A stretch of DNA of 64,000 nt from Actinotalea caeni (GTDB lineage Bacteria; Actinomycetota; Actinomycetes; Actinomycetales; Beutenbergiaceae). The translations under genes and the position numbers were made by a program. The stretch is taken from positions 62,001-126,000 of the forward strand of contig NZ_WNXX01000004.1 in the NCBI RefSeq assembly GCF_009733795.1. The letters are read 5' to 3'. Below are positions 51,579-60,774 of this stretch, piece after piece. The notes beneath the pieces are model-generated. The model worked only from the letters and a program-made list of their open reading frames with translations. It was not told where the DNA came from and ran no database searches. The first letter of the stretch is position 1, and every line of letters begins with the position of its first letter.

Positions 51579-53738
51579 ATGGCCGTTCCGGTCGGAACGC
51601 CGGACCACGCGTTGCTGACGCGCGCGCGCGACGGCGACGGCGAGGCGTTCGAGGCGCTCTACCGCAGGCATCACCGTGCGGCGACGCGCGCCGCGCACAG
51701 CTACTCCTCGCGCAGCCAGCTCGCCGAGGACGCGGTGCAGGAGGCGTTCCTGCGGATCCTGCACGCGACCCAGCAGGGCGGTGGCCCGCAGACCGAGTTC
51801 CGCGCCTACCTCGCCACCACGGTGCGACACGTCATCGCCGGGTGGACGCGTGCCGACCCCACGATCGCGGTCGAGGACCTGGAGACCGTCTCCGGCGAGG
51901 ACACCCGCGACAGCGCGCAGCCGGAGTCGCGGTTGCGCTGGCACCTGCTGACCAAGGCGTTCAAGTCGTTGCCGACGCGGTGGCAGGAAGCCCTGTGGCT
52001 GGGCGAGGTCGAGGGCGTCGAGCCTGCCGAGCTGGCCGAGCGCTGGAACATGAGCCCCAACGCCGCGGCCGCGCTCAGCTACCGCGCCCGCGAGGGTCTG
52101 CGCACGGCGTGGCTGGACGCCCACGTCAACGAGGGCCTGGTGCCGCAGGAGTGTCGGCCGTTCGTGTCCGACCTCGGCCGCTACGCGCAGGAGAAGCTGA
52201 GCGAACGCCGCACCGCGCAGGTGCGCGAGCACCTCGACGGGTGCGACCACTGCCCGTTGCTGCTGGCCGAGGTCGGCTCGGCGGCGCTCGAGCTGCGGGT
52301 GCTGCTGCTCCCGGTCGTGCTCTGGTCGGGGGTCGCGGTCGGGGGTGGGGCGGCGCTCGGCGGCGGCGCGCTCGGCCTCACGAGGTGGGTGGGCCGGCTC
52401 GGTCCCCGAGGCCTCAGCGCCGGCGCAGCAGCGACGGTGGTCGCGGTCGCTGTCGTGGTGGCGGTCGCCAACCCGTGGGCGCCGCCGCCCGACGCCGACG
52501 CGGGCACGCAGTCGGCGCAGACCATCGGCACGAGCACCGGGTCGGGTGCGACGTCGGACCCCGACGACTCCGACGACTCCGCCGACAGCGACGACACGGC
52601 CGACGAGACCGTCGGCGACGACACGGCCGAGGACTCCGCCGAGCCCGCCTCTGTGCCGCCGCTGGCCCCGACGCCGCCGACGGCGCCGGCTCCCCCGAGC
52701 GCACCGGGCGCCGCGCCCGGGACGGACGACACGAGCGATCCCACCGACGACGCGAGCACCGACCCGGACGATCCGACGACCGATCCCGCCGACCCGACCG
52801 ACCCGACCGACCCGACCGACCCGGGCGACGACCCCGACGACGTGGCCGCGCCGTCGCTCACGATGGGCGAGCAGGACGACGACGGCAACGTCCTGCTGAG
52901 CGGGGACGGTGCGGTGCCGGGGGCGGCGGTGACGGTCCGGACGGCCGGCCCGGGCGGGCCCGGTGCCGGTGAGCGGCTGGTGCCCCCGCGCGACGCGACG
53001 CTCCCGGGCCAGGTCCTCGGGACCGCGGTCGCCGACGACACCGGCGCGTGGCAGATCGTGCTCGCGCTGCGGCCCTGGAGCGGCCAGGCGATCGAGGTCG
53101 TGCAGACCGTCGGCGGCGTCACCTCGGCGGCGACCACCGCCACCCTCCCGGGCTACCGGCTCGCACCGCCGACGCTGCAGGTGGAGGTGCGTCCTGTGGA
53201 GGTGCCCGCGGGCGAGGTCCCGCGGAGCGAGGTCTGGGTGTCCGGCACCGGCGAGCCGGGGGCGACGGTCACCGTCACCACGGGCGCAGGCGGGACCGTC
53301 GTCGCGACGGCGGAGGTCGGCCCTCCGGAGGGCGACGCGGAGCAGGGGTACTGGGAGGCGCTCGTCGACGGGATCGAGCTCGCCGGGCAGCCGGTCGTCG
53401 CCGTGCAGACGGCCGCCGACGGAATCGTGTCAGGGCCGAGCGAGGGACAGGCGCTGCCGACGGCGCCAGCCGCACCCGGGGTCGCGTGGGCCCAGATCAC
53501 GAACGAGGGAGCGGTCACGGCCCAGGGCTCCTGCCAATGGGGAGCCACCGTCGTCGTCCGTACCCCCGACGGCGCCTTCGAGATCAGTGACGTGATCGAC
53601 GGCGAGGGCTGGGTCTTCGAGAGCAACGACCCGATCTTCGACGTCGGTACCCAGATCGAGGTCTACCAGGTGGTGGACGGCATCCGGTCGCCGTCGACGG
53701 TCGTCGCGCTCGAGCTGGTCGAGGACCAGCTGCAGTAG
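51579..53738 (+). CDS. One-piece membrane sensor: ECF-type sigma factor fused to zinc anti-sigma domain, helix and extracellular domains
   Basis: A 719-aa protein. Residues 10-180 are a sigma-70 region 2/4 pair (DAVQEAFLRI; KSLPTRWQEALWLGEVEGVE, AELAERWNMSPNAAAALSYRA). Residues 192-225 form a ZAS zinc motif, Cys192, His218, Cys222, Cys225 (HLDGCDHC), with the spacing typical of anti-sigma factors. A helix (about 283-297) crosses the membrane; a Pro/Asp/Thr-rich disordered stretch (300-425) leads to at least two Ig-like domains (GAAVTVRTAGPGG, SVWVSGTGEPGATVTV-like). This fits the ECF52-type layout, where sigma and anti-sigma are joined. It would need release, by proteolysis or otherwise, to reach promoters. 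Confidence 0.85.
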   Translation: MAVPVGTPDHALLTRARDGDGEAFEALYRRHHRAATRAAHSYSSRSQLAEDAVQEAFLRILHATQQGGGPQTEFRAYLATTVRHVIAGWTRADPTIAVEDLETVSGEDTRDSAQPESRLRWHLLTKAFKSLPTRWQEALWLGEVEGVEPAELAERWNMSPNAAAALSYRAREGLRTAWLDAHVNEGLVPQECRPFVSDLGRYAQEKLSERRTAQVREHLDGCDHCPLLLAEVGSAALELRVLLLPVVLWSGVAVGGGAALGGGALGLTRWVGRLGPRGLSAGAAATVVAVAVVVAVANPWAPPPDADAGTQSAQTIGTSTGSGATSDPDDSDDSADSDDTADETVGDDTAEDSAEPASVPPLAPTPPTAPAPPSAPGAAPGTDDTSDPTDDASTDPDDPTTDPADPTDPTDPTDPGDDPDDVAAPSLTMGEQDDDGNVLLSGDGAVPGAAVTVRTAGPGGPGAGERLVPPRDATLPGQVLGTAVADDTGAWQIVLALRPWSGQAIEVVQTVGGVTSAATTATLPGYRLAPPTLQVEVRPVEVPAGEVPRSEVWVSGTGEPGATVTVTTGAGGTVVATAEVGPPEGDAEQGYWEALVDGIELAGQPVVAVQTAADGIVSGPSEGQALPTAPAAPGVAWAQITNEGAVTAQGSCQWGATVVVRTPDGAFEISDVIDGEGWVFESNDPIFDVGTQIEVYQVVDGIRSPSTVVALELVEDQLQ

Positions 53739-53844
53739 CGCCACCAGCGGGCGGCGGGAGTCCGTCGCTCGGCGGGCGACAGCCGGTTGCGCACCCCGGC
53801 GCCGATCGAGCGACGGGTGTCCGCCGCGGCTCGGGCCGCGGACG

Positions 53845-54138
53845 TCAGGAGGCGGCGGCGCGGGCGGCGTTCTCTCCGAACCGCTTGGCGTTGCGGGCGC
53901 GGGCCTTGGCGCGCTCGACCTCGCGGTCCTTCGGCGGCGCCGTCGTCACGAGGTCGGCGAGCAGGTGCTCGGTCGCGTGCGCGATCTCGGCGACCGCGCG
54001 CTCGAAGACGGCGGCGTTCGCCTGCGAGGGCTTGGTCATGCCGCTGATCTTGCGCACGTACTGCAGCGCGGCGTCGTGCACCTCCTCCCGCGTGGCGTGC
54101 GGCTCGAAGTTGTGGAGCGGTCGGATGTTGCGGCACAT
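53845..54138 (-). CDS. DUF2277-family small protein
   Basis: A 97-aa protein from the ATG at 54138 (MCRNIRPLHNFEPHAT), a start shared by DUF2277 proteins. It has the helical core REEVHDAALQYVRKISGMTK and a basic tail (REVERAKARARNAKRFGENAARA). It is cytoplasmic and of unknown function, but widespread in actinomycetes and other bacteria. The C-terminal KxRARNAKRFG segment could bind nucleic acid. It is divergent from the MinD-like gene with 113 nt between the two starts. Confidence 0.88.
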   Translation of the reverse strand: MCRNIRPLHNFEPHATREEVHDAALQYVRKISGMTKPSQANAAVFERAVAEIAHATEHLLADLVTTAPPKDREVERAKARARNAKRFGENAARAAAS

Positions 54139-54251
54139 ATGGGCAGAGTTCCACCCCCTCGCGGACACCGCAAGAGGTCACCGGCTGCCACTATGGGGGC
54201 CGGACGGAAGGCGTGCGCCCGCCTGTCGGGGGCATCGAGGGGGACGACACC

Positions 54252-55952
54252 ATGACAGAACCGGCCGAGCAGCCGTACGCGCTCGCGACGATCCGCGGCG
54301 ACGGCAGCGCCGAGATCACGATCCAGGGACGGACGCAGGAGCTCGGGGCACCGACGGTCGAGCAGGCGCGCGCGAGCGTCGTCAGCTACCTCGCCCACCG
54401 GGCCCGCCCGCTGGGCGTCCCGATCCACGTGGTCGTCGACGACCCGGAGGGCCAGTTCGTCCTCGTCGTCAACCCCGACGGCAGTCTCGGAGAGACGTTC
54501 ACGAGCGAGCCCGACCACGACACGATCCCGCCGGGCGGGCACCGGGGCGAGCCCGTCGACGGCGAGCCCGACGCCCCCAGCACTCCCGCCGTCGAGCCGA
54601 GCACCACAGGTCCCGGCACGCCGACCCCGAGCGCGCCGGGGCCCGGCACGCCGGACCCGACGCGGGTCGCCGATCCGGCCAGCGCGTGGGGACCACCCGG
54701 CCAGCGCGAGGCACCTGCCGCAGCAGGTCCCGCGCCGGTCGCCGAGACCGTCCCGGCGACCGCGGCGGCGCCGGTGCAGGCCCCGCCGGCCACGGTCCCG
54801 CAGCCGGCAGCCGACCCCGCCCCGGTTCCGGCCCACCCCGTCTCCGGCGGGTGGTCGAGCAGCCCGCCCGCGGGCCACGACCCCCGACCCGGATGGGGCG
54901 CTGGTCGGCAGGCGCGGCAGCTGCAGCAGCCCGGCGGCTGGCCGCAGCAGCCCCCGGGCGCCCCCGCGCCCGCCGGCCCCGCGCAGCCCGCCGAGGGCTG
55001 GCCGGCCGACCCGAGCGCCACCATGACGCGTCGCCAGATGCGCGAGTCCTTCCTCAAGGCCGAGCAGACCGAGGCTCCCGCGTCGACCGGGCTCCGCGGC
55101 ATGCTCGCCCGCGTGGGCGTGCGGGTGCAGCCGTCGGAGGCCGAGCGCGCCGAGCGCGCCGACGTCCACGCCGTCTCCCAGCACTGGCCCGGCGTGCGCA
55201 CGATCGCCGTCGTCAACGGCAAGGGCGGTGCGGGCAAGACCCCGACGACGGCGCTGCTGTCGGCGACGTTCGCCCGCTACTCCGGCGCCGCGACGATCGC
55301 GTGGGACAACAACGAGACCCGCGGCACGCTGGGGTGGCGCACCGAGCAGGGCAAGCACGACGCCACCGTGCTCGACCTCATCCCGCGCACGGCCGAGCTG
55401 CTCGACCCGGGCGCGCGGGCCGGCGACATCAGCCACTTCGTGCACCACCAGGCCGCGGACAAGTACGACGTGCTGCGGTCCAACCCGAACCTGCTGTCCT
55501 CGGAGCAGCGCATCAGCGGCGAGGACGTCGACGCCATCCACGACGTGCTGGGCCGCTACTACCGGCTGATCTTCGTCGACTCCGGCAACGACGAGTCCGC
55601 CTCGCACTGGCTGCGGATGATCGACAAGGCCGACCAGCTGGTGGTGCCGACGATCGCCAAGCCCGAGCACGCCGAGGCCGGGGCGCTGCTGCTGGAGGCG
55701 CTGACGCGGCGCGGCGGTCGGTCCGCGGACCTCGCCCAGCGGGCCGTCGTCGTCGTGTCGCAGGCGCGCGAGAAGGACGTCAACCCGTCGGCGGCGGAGA
55801 TCGCGCGCGGCTTCGAGGGCTGGGTCTCGGAGGTCGTCACGATCCCCTACGACCGGGCGATGGTCGAGAACGTGCTGCGCTACGACGCACTCGCCCCCGC
55901 GACCCGGCGCGCGTGGCTGCGGGCGGCCGCGGCGGTGGCGCGCCGGCTCTGA
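54252..55952 (+). CDS. MinD/ParA-like ATPase with Pro-rich N-terminal half
   Basis: A 566-aa protein. The first 75 residues form a small folded region (ALATIRGDGSAEITIQGRTQ). Residues 100-260 are Pro/Ala/Gln-rich, probably disordered. The C-terminal 260 residues are a deviant Walker NTPase: P-loop VNGKGGAGKTPTT (about residue 320) and the D-containing switch IAWDNNETRGTLG, then LIFVDSGNDESA. The signature Lys of the MinD/ParA P-loop is present, but the following T is replaced by P. Proteins of this kind (EspI/MinD-like) accompany type VII secretion or surface organisation in actinomycetes (inference). Confidence 0.82.
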   Translation: MTEPAEQPYALATIRGDGSAEITIQGRTQELGAPTVEQARASVVSYLAHRARPLGVPIHVVVDDPEGQFVLVVNPDGSLGETFTSEPDHDTIPPGGHRGEPVDGEPDAPSTPAVEPSTTGPGTPTPSAPGPGTPDPTRVADPASAWGPPGQREAPAAAGPAPVAETVPATAAAPVQAPPATVPQPAADPAPVPAHPVSGGWSSSPPAGHDPRPGWGAGRQARQLQQPGGWPQQPPGAPAPAGPAQPAEGWPADPSATMTRRQMRESFLKAEQTEAPASTGLRGMLARVGVRVQPSEAERAERADVHAVSQHWPGVRTIAVVNGKGGAGKTPTTALLSATFARYSGAATIAWDNNETRGTLGWRTEQGKHDATVLDLIPRTAELLDPGARAGDISHFVHHQAADKYDVLRSNPNLLSSEQRISGEDVDAIHDVLGRYYRLIFVDSGNDESASHWLRMIDKADQLVVPTIAKPEHAEAGALLLEALTRRGGRSADLAQRAVVVVSQAREKDVNPSAAEIARGFEGWVSEVVTIPYDRAMVENVLRYDALAPATRRAWLRAAAAVARRL

Positions 55953-55962
55953 GCCGCCGTCG

Positions 55963-56568
55963 TCAGGTGCCGTCGGGACGGTAGGCGCGCAGGAACGCCG
56001 CCGTCCCCGCCGCGACGATCTCGGCCGCCTCCGCCTCGTCCGGCAGCTCGCCCGCGAGCAGCATCGACCGGTTGCCCGGGATCCACAGCAGCAGCCCCGA
56101 GAGGTGGTGGGCCGCCACCCGGGGGTCCTCGACGGCGAGCAGACGACGCCGGCCCAGCACCTCCAGGCACCGGGTGATCGAGCCGAGCAGCCGCTGGAAG
56201 CCGTTCTCCCAGAACATCCGGCCGAGCTGCGGGAAGCGCACCGCCTCGGCGATGACGAGGCGACGCAGCTGCTGCACGTAGGGCGTCATGATCGAGCGGA
56301 GCATCTGCGCCGCGAGCAGCTCGACGCCCTGCTCCGCCGTCTCGACGGTCTCCATCCGCTCGACGAGCGGGACGAACGGGTCGTCCACGCGGTCGCAGGC
56401 GTAGGCGATGAGCGCGGTGAACACGCCCTCCTTGTCGCCGAACTCCTTGTAGAACGTCTGCTTCGACGCCGACGCGGCGGCAGCGAGCTGGTCGGTCGTC
56501 GTGCCGACGTAGCCGTTCTCCACGAACACCTCGAGCACCTGCTCCAGGATGATCCTCGCGTGGCTCAA
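55963..56568 (-). CDS. TetR-family transcriptional regulator
   Basis: A 201-aa regulator. The frame is closed upstream by a stop, so the start is the TTG at 56568. The DNA-binding domain (residues 4-48) is LEQVLEVFVENGYVGTTTDQ, LAAAASASKQTFYKEFGDKE, followed by a helical ligand domain. The N-terminus is short for the family. It ends 10 nt from the convergent MinD-like gene and is divergent from the FAD-dependent oxidase, which it probably controls together with the ECF sigma gene. Confidence 0.88.
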   Translation of the reverse strand: MSHARIILEQVLEVFVENGYVGTTTDQLAAAASASKQTFYKEFGDKEGVFTALIAYACDRVDDPFVPLVERMETVETAEQGVELLAAQMLRSIMTPYVQQLRRLVIAEAVRFPQLGRMFWENGFQRLLGSITRCLEVLGRRRLLAVEDPRVAAHHLSGLLLWIPGNRSMLLAGELPDEAEAAEIVAAGTAAFLRAYRPDGT

Positions 56569-56833
56569 GGACGAGTACCAGCTGGGCCGGGGTCACGGCA
56601 TGGCGATGGTCCAGTCATCAACAAGGGGCCGGGCATCGGGACCAAGCACGTCGGCTCGACGGGCAGCCACCGCGACGACTCCGACACGCTCTGGCTCGAC
56701 GGCAGGGCGACACGACCCGCCTGAGGCCGGCACGACCCGAGGCGGCCGGCTCGGCCGGCCGGTCGCGGTCACACTCGTGGCACCTGCGTCGTCTCCTCCA
56801 TGACCCATCACGTGGCGAACCCTGAGGAGACAC

Positions 56834-58150
56834 ATGCTCACCACCCACGAGACGTTCGACGGCGTCCGGGGCGCCGTCATCACACCCGACTCGCCCGACT
56901 ACCCCGAGGCCGCCCGCACCCCGCTCGGCGACTCCCGCCCCGCCGTCGTGCTCCGGCCGCGGGACGTCGACGACGTCCGGCGCGCGGTCCGTGCCGCCGC
57001 CGCCGACGGACGCCCGGTCGCCGTGCGCGGCGGCGGCCACTCCTTCGCCCGGCTCGGCACCGTCGACGACGGTCTCGTCATCGACCTCGCCGCGCTCGAC
57101 GGCGTCCGTCTCGTCGGCAGCGACCGTGTCGTCGTCGGTGGCGGCGCCACCTGGGGCGCGGTCGCGCAGGCGCTCGCACCGCACGGTCTGGCGATCTCCT
57201 CGGGCGACACCGCCTCGGTCGGCGTCGGCGGGCTGCTGCTCTCGGGCGGCATCGGCTGGATGGTGCGCGCGCACGGGCTGGCGCTCGACCGGCTGGTGTC
57301 GGCGCAGGTCGTCACCGCGGCGGGTGACCTCGTCACCGCGTCGGCCGAGGAGCGCCCCGACCTGTTCTGGGCGCTGCGTGGCGGCGGGGGCGGCACCGCC
57401 GTCGTCACCGAGGTCGAGCTGGCGGCGGCACCGGTGACCACGCTCACCTTCGGCACGCTGACCTTCCGGGCGGCTGAGGCGGCCGAGGTCCTCGCCGGCT
57501 GGGCGACGCACATGCGCCACGCGCCTCGTGCCCTGAGCTCCACGGTCCGGCTCGCCAACCCGTTCGCGGGCGGTGTCGACGCACCTGTCGAGATCACGGT
57601 GGCCGCGCTCGGCGCCGAGGGCGCCACGGCGGTCGAGCCGCTGCGTCGGCTCGGCACGCTGCTGTCCGACGGCGTCGCCGAGCGCCCGTACGTCGACATC
57701 CTCGAGCCCGGCGCCGCACTGCCGCCCGGTCTGCGGCTGACGGTCCGCAGCGGTTTCGTCGCGCCGCACCGCGCCGACGACGCCGTGGCGGAGGTCGCGG
57801 CGCTCGCCGCCTCGCCGCAGCCCGCGGCGATCGTGCTGCACGCGCTCGGTGGTGCGGTCGCGGACGTCCCCGCCGACGCGACCGCCTACTCCCACCGCGA
57901 CGCCGAGCTGATGGTGACGACGTTCGCGGGCGGCCCGGCGGCCGCCTTCGACGGCGTCCTGGCGGGGGTCGACGGGGTGTGGAGCCGGCTGGCTCCGCAC
58001 GTGCAGGGGAGCTACCGGAACTTCCTCGACGACACCTCGCCCGAGGCGATGGCTGCGACCCACTCCGCCGCCACGCAGCGACGGCTCGCCGAGATCCGCG
58101 CGAGCTACGACCCGGACGGCGTCCTGGGGAGGGTCGGTCGTGCTCGCTAG
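56834..58150 (+). CDS. FAD-binding oxidoreductase (berberine-bridge-enzyme type)
   Basis: A 438-aa flavoprotein with GAGGAG upstream of the ATG. The FAD domain shows VRGGGHSFARLG (His candidate for the covalent flavin link, near residue 69) and GVGGLLLSGGIGWMVRAHG. The Cys of bicovalent BBE enzymes is absent (TASVGVGG instead of the CPxxG pattern), so the flavin is probably mono-covalent. The C-terminal BBE strand is YRNFLDDTSPEAM and YDPDGVLG. It oxidises a small alcohol, sugar or alkaloid-like substrate with O2. It is 12 nt upstream of the sigma gene. Confidence 0.9.
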   Translation: MLTTHETFDGVRGAVITPDSPDYPEAARTPLGDSRPAVVLRPRDVDDVRRAVRAAAADGRPVAVRGGGHSFARLGTVDDGLVIDLAALDGVRLVGSDRVVVGGGATWGAVAQALAPHGLAISSGDTASVGVGGLLLSGGIGWMVRAHGLALDRLVSAQVVTAAGDLVTASAEERPDLFWALRGGGGGTAVVTEVELAAAPVTTLTFGTLTFRAAEAAEVLAGWATHMRHAPRALSSTVRLANPFAGGVDAPVEITVAALGAEGATAVEPLRRLGTLLSDGVAERPYVDILEPGAALPPGLRLTVRSGFVAPHRADDAVAEVAALAASPQPAAIVLHALGGAVADVPADATAYSHRDAELMVTTFAGGPAAAFDGVLAGVDGVWSRLAPHVQGSYRNFLDDTSPEAMAATHSAATQRRLAEIRASYDPDGVLGRVGRAR

Positions 58151-58162
58151 GGTCGGGGCACG

Positions 58163-59002
58163 ATGAGCGAGCGGACCGCGGACGCGCTGGCCGCGGCCTT
58201 CGACGAGCACCGCCGCTACCTGACCGCGGTCGCCTACCGGATGCTCGGCTCGCACGCCGACGCCGAGGATGCGGTGCAGGAGGCGTGGCTGCGGCTCGAC
58301 CGGGCGGCGGCGGACGTGTCCGACCTGCGCGCGTGGCTGACGCGCGTCGTCAGCCGGATCTGTCTCGACCAGCTGCGGACGCGCGCTCGCCGTCGGGAGG
58401 ACCCGCTCGCCGACCAGGTCGACGTCGAGGCGACGACACCGGGTCCCGCCGCCCACGCGGAGGCGGCGGACCGGGTCGGGTACGCGCTCATGCTGGTCAT
58501 CGACCAGCTGCCTCCCGACGAGCGCCTCGCCTACGTGCTGCACGACGTCTTCGGCATGCCGTTCCCCGAGATCGCCGAGGTCCTCGACCGGTCACCCGTG
58601 GCAGCCCGAAAGCTCGCGAGCCGCGCGCGCGAGCGGCTGCGCGGCGGCGACCCGGACGCCCCTTCGGCGCACACCCTGCGCCGGCGGCGCGCCGTCGTCG
58701 AGGCCTTCCTCGCGGCGGCGCGCGGCGGCGACTTCGAGGCGCTCCTCGGCGTGCTGCACCCCGACGTCGAGCTGCGCATCGACCAGGGTCCCGCCGGCAT
58801 CCGCGTCGTCCGGGGTGCGGAGCAGGTCGCGTCCGGGGCGTCGCGGTACCACGCGGGCGCCGGCCACCACACGTTCGAGGTGGTCGCGCTCGACGGCCGG
58901 TTCGGCATCCTCAGCTCGGTCGGCGGCGTGCCCACCTCGCTCCTGCTCGTCACCAGCGAGGACGACACGATCGTCGCGATGGAGGCGCTCGAGCTCGACT
59001 GA
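58163..59002 (+). CDS. ECF41-type RNA polymerase sigma factor with SnoaL-like C-terminus
   Basis: A 279-aa protein. Sigma regions 2 and 4 (AVAYRMLGSHADAEDAVQEAW; QLPPDERLAYVLHDVFGMPF, EIAEVLDRSPVAARKLASRA) are followed by a SnoaL-like fold (about 175-279; VVEAFLAAARGGDFEALLGV). In ECF41 proteins this tail replaces a separate anti-sigma factor and both activates and limits the sigma. ECF41 genes are known to neighbour COE enzymes (carboxymuconolactone decarboxylases, oxidoreductases, epimerases), which matches the FAD oxidoreductase 12 nt upstream. No anti-sigma gene is present. Confidence 0.9.
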   Translation: MSERTADALAAAFDEHRRYLTAVAYRMLGSHADAEDAVQEAWLRLDRAAADVSDLRAWLTRVVSRICLDQLRTRARRREDPLADQVDVEATTPGPAAHAEAADRVGYALMLVIDQLPPDERLAYVLHDVFGMPFPEIAEVLDRSPVAARKLASRARERLRGGDPDAPSAHTLRRRRAVVEAFLAAARGGDFEALLGVLHPDVELRIDQGPAGIRVVRGAEQVASGASRYHAGAGHHTFEVVALDGRFGILSSVGGVPTSLLLVTSEDDTIVAMEALELD

Positions 59003-59075
59003 CCGGTCCGTCCGGACCGTGACCTGCGCGCGCTCACCGCGGGAACGGCCACGGGGATCGGGCATCCTGGGTGCC

Positions 59076-60038
59076 ATGCACGTCGTCGTCGCTGAACGAC
59101 CCGGTGGGCCCGAGGTGCTGCGGTACGAGGCGCGGCCCGACCCCGAGCCGGGTGCCGGTCAGGTCCGCGTGGTCACCGAGGTCGCAGCGATCACCTTCGT
59201 CGACACACTGATCCGCGCCGGCAGCGCGGTGGCGCCGCCGGCGACGTTCCCGGTCGTGCTCGGCAACGGCGTCGCCGGCACGGTCGACGCCGTCGGTGAC
59301 GGCGTCGCGGCCGACCTGGTGGGGCACCGGGTCGTCACGACCACGGGCGGCTCGGGCGGCTACGCCACCCACGCGGTCGCGCGCGTCGAGGACCTCCACG
59401 AGGTGCCCACGGGCCTCGCCTCCGACACCGCGGTCGCGCTGCTCGCCGACGGCCGCACCGCGATCGCGCTGCACCGCGCCGCGGCGGTCCGGGCGGGGGA
59501 GACCGTCGTCGTCACCGCGGCGGCGGGCGGTGTCGGCGGCCTGCTCGTGCAGCTGCTCGTCGCCACCGGTGCGCGTGTCATCGGGCTCGCGGGTGACGCC
59601 CGCAAGCGTGAGCACGCCCGCTCGCTCGGTGCCGACGTCGTCGTCGACTACCGCGCGCCCGGCTGGGTCGAGCAGGTGCGGCGCGCGGCGCCGGAGGGGG
59701 TCGACGTCGTCTTCGACGGCGTCAGCGGTGACCTCCCGGACCTCCTGCTGCCGGCCGTGCGCAGCGGCGGCCGCTACGTGCAGCACGGCGCCGCGGCCGG
59801 TCGCTGGACCACGATCGAGGCGGACCGGGCGGCCGCGGCGGGGGTGACCGTCGTCCCGCTGGCGGCGATCGGGACGCCCGAGGAGCTGCACCGCGCCACC
59901 GACGAGGCGCTGCGACTCGCCGCCGAGGGCCGCCTGCGGGTCACGGTCGGGCAGGTCTTCCCCCTCGCCGAGGCTGCGGCCGCGCACGCGGCGATCGGGT
60001 CCCGCGAGGCGCTCGGCAAGACGCTGCTGCGCCCCTGA
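59076..60038 (+). CDS. Zinc-type alcohol dehydrogenase-like quinone oxidoreductase (MDR family)
   Basis: A 320-aa NADPH-dependent protein. It has the GroES-like N-terminal domain (MHVVVAERPGGPEVLRYEAR), LGNGVAGTVDAVGDGV, the nucleotide-binding AAAGGVGGLLVQLLVATGARVIG (in pieces) and the C-terminal GKTLLRP. The zinc ligands of true alcohol dehydrogenases are missing, so it is a quinone-reductase-type member (QOR). It is separated from the sigma gene by 73 nt. The substrate is likely a quinone or enone. Confidence 0.9.
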   Translation: MHVVVAERPGGPEVLRYEARPDPEPGAGQVRVVTEVAAITFVDTLIRAGSAVAPPATFPVVLGNGVAGTVDAVGDGVAADLVGHRVVTTTGGSGGYATHAVARVEDLHEVPTGLASDTAVALLADGRTAIALHRAAAVRAGETVVVTAAAGGVGGLLVQLLVATGARVIGLAGDARKREHARSLGADVVVDYRAPGWVEQVRRAAPEGVDVVFDGVSGDLPDLLLPAVRSGGRYVQHGAAAGRWTTIEADRAAAAGVTVVPLAAIGTPEELHRATDEALRLAAEGRLRVTVGQVFPLAEAAAAHAAIGSREALGKTLLRP

Positions 60039-60063
60039 GGCCCGGCGACCACGTCACCGGACG

Positions 60064-60741
60064 TCACCGGGAGGCGCTCGCGTCGGCGAGCAGCGCAGGG
60101 CAGCCGGTGTGCGCGGCGTCGGCGACCAGCTCGTAGTGCCATGGCTCGTTGGCGTAGACCTGGCACAACCCGTAGCGGGGGCCGTGCTGCTGCATCCAGC
60201 TCATCGCGTCGTAGGGGCCGATGTCGACGGCGTCGCCCGACACGTGCGACGAGGTCTGCGGGGTCGCGACCCACCGCTGCGCCTCGGTCGTCGACCCGTG
60301 CTCGGCGACCGCCTCGGCGAGCAGCGCCGCCTGGTACGCAGGGGATCGCCAGCCGCTCGTCACCTGGATCACGACGCCCCCGGCTGCAGCATCGGCAGCG
60401 GCCTCCCGCAGCGCCGCCAGCAGCGCGGGGTCGAGGTTCGCGACACCGGGCAGGTGGTCGTCATCGACGCTCGTCCCGTCGGGCAGGACGCCGTCGGCAT
60501 GGCGAGAGTCCGCGTCGGTGGGCCGGCCGTCGGTCCCCTCCGCGACCGGTACGTCGTCGCGCGACTGGGTGTCCACCGGCGCGACGGCGCCGGAGTCCGC
60601 GGGCTGCCACGGCGGCTCGGCCCCGTCGCTCGCGGGCCATCCGGGAAGGAGGGTGAGCGAGAGCGCCACGCCGGCCGTGCCGAGCACGGCCAGCAGCAAC
60701 ACGGTGATCCGGCGGTCGCGCGTGCGGGTGCGTGTGGTCAT
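60064..60741 (-). CDS. VanY-type D,D-carboxypeptidase (M15 family)
   Basis: A 225-aa exported protein. One N-terminal helix (ITVLLLAVLGTAGVALSLTLL) anchors it. A Pro/Asp linker precedes the M15 domain (about 100-225). The zinc site is SHVSGDAVDIGP (His and Asp) and WHYELV, with IQVTSGWRSPAYQAALL as the binding strand. It cleaves terminal D-Ala or related residues from wall peptides. It is divergent from the response regulator/sensor pair and shares an upstream dyad with it, as in van systems, although no vanH/A/X is present. Confidence 0.88.
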   Translation of the reverse strand: MTTRTRTRDRRITVLLLAVLGTAGVALSLTLLPGWPASDGAEPPWQPADSGAVAPVDTQSRDDVPVAEGTDGRPTDADSRHADGVLPDGTSVDDDHLPGVANLDPALLAALREAAADAAAGGVVIQVTSGWRSPAYQAALLAEAVAEHGSTTEAQRWVATPQTSSHVSGDAVDIGPYDAMSWMQQHGPRYGLCQVYANEPWHYELVADAAHTGCPALLADASASR

Positions 60742-60774
60742 GCCGGGCAGTCAACCGACGGCCCTGTTGCAGGG

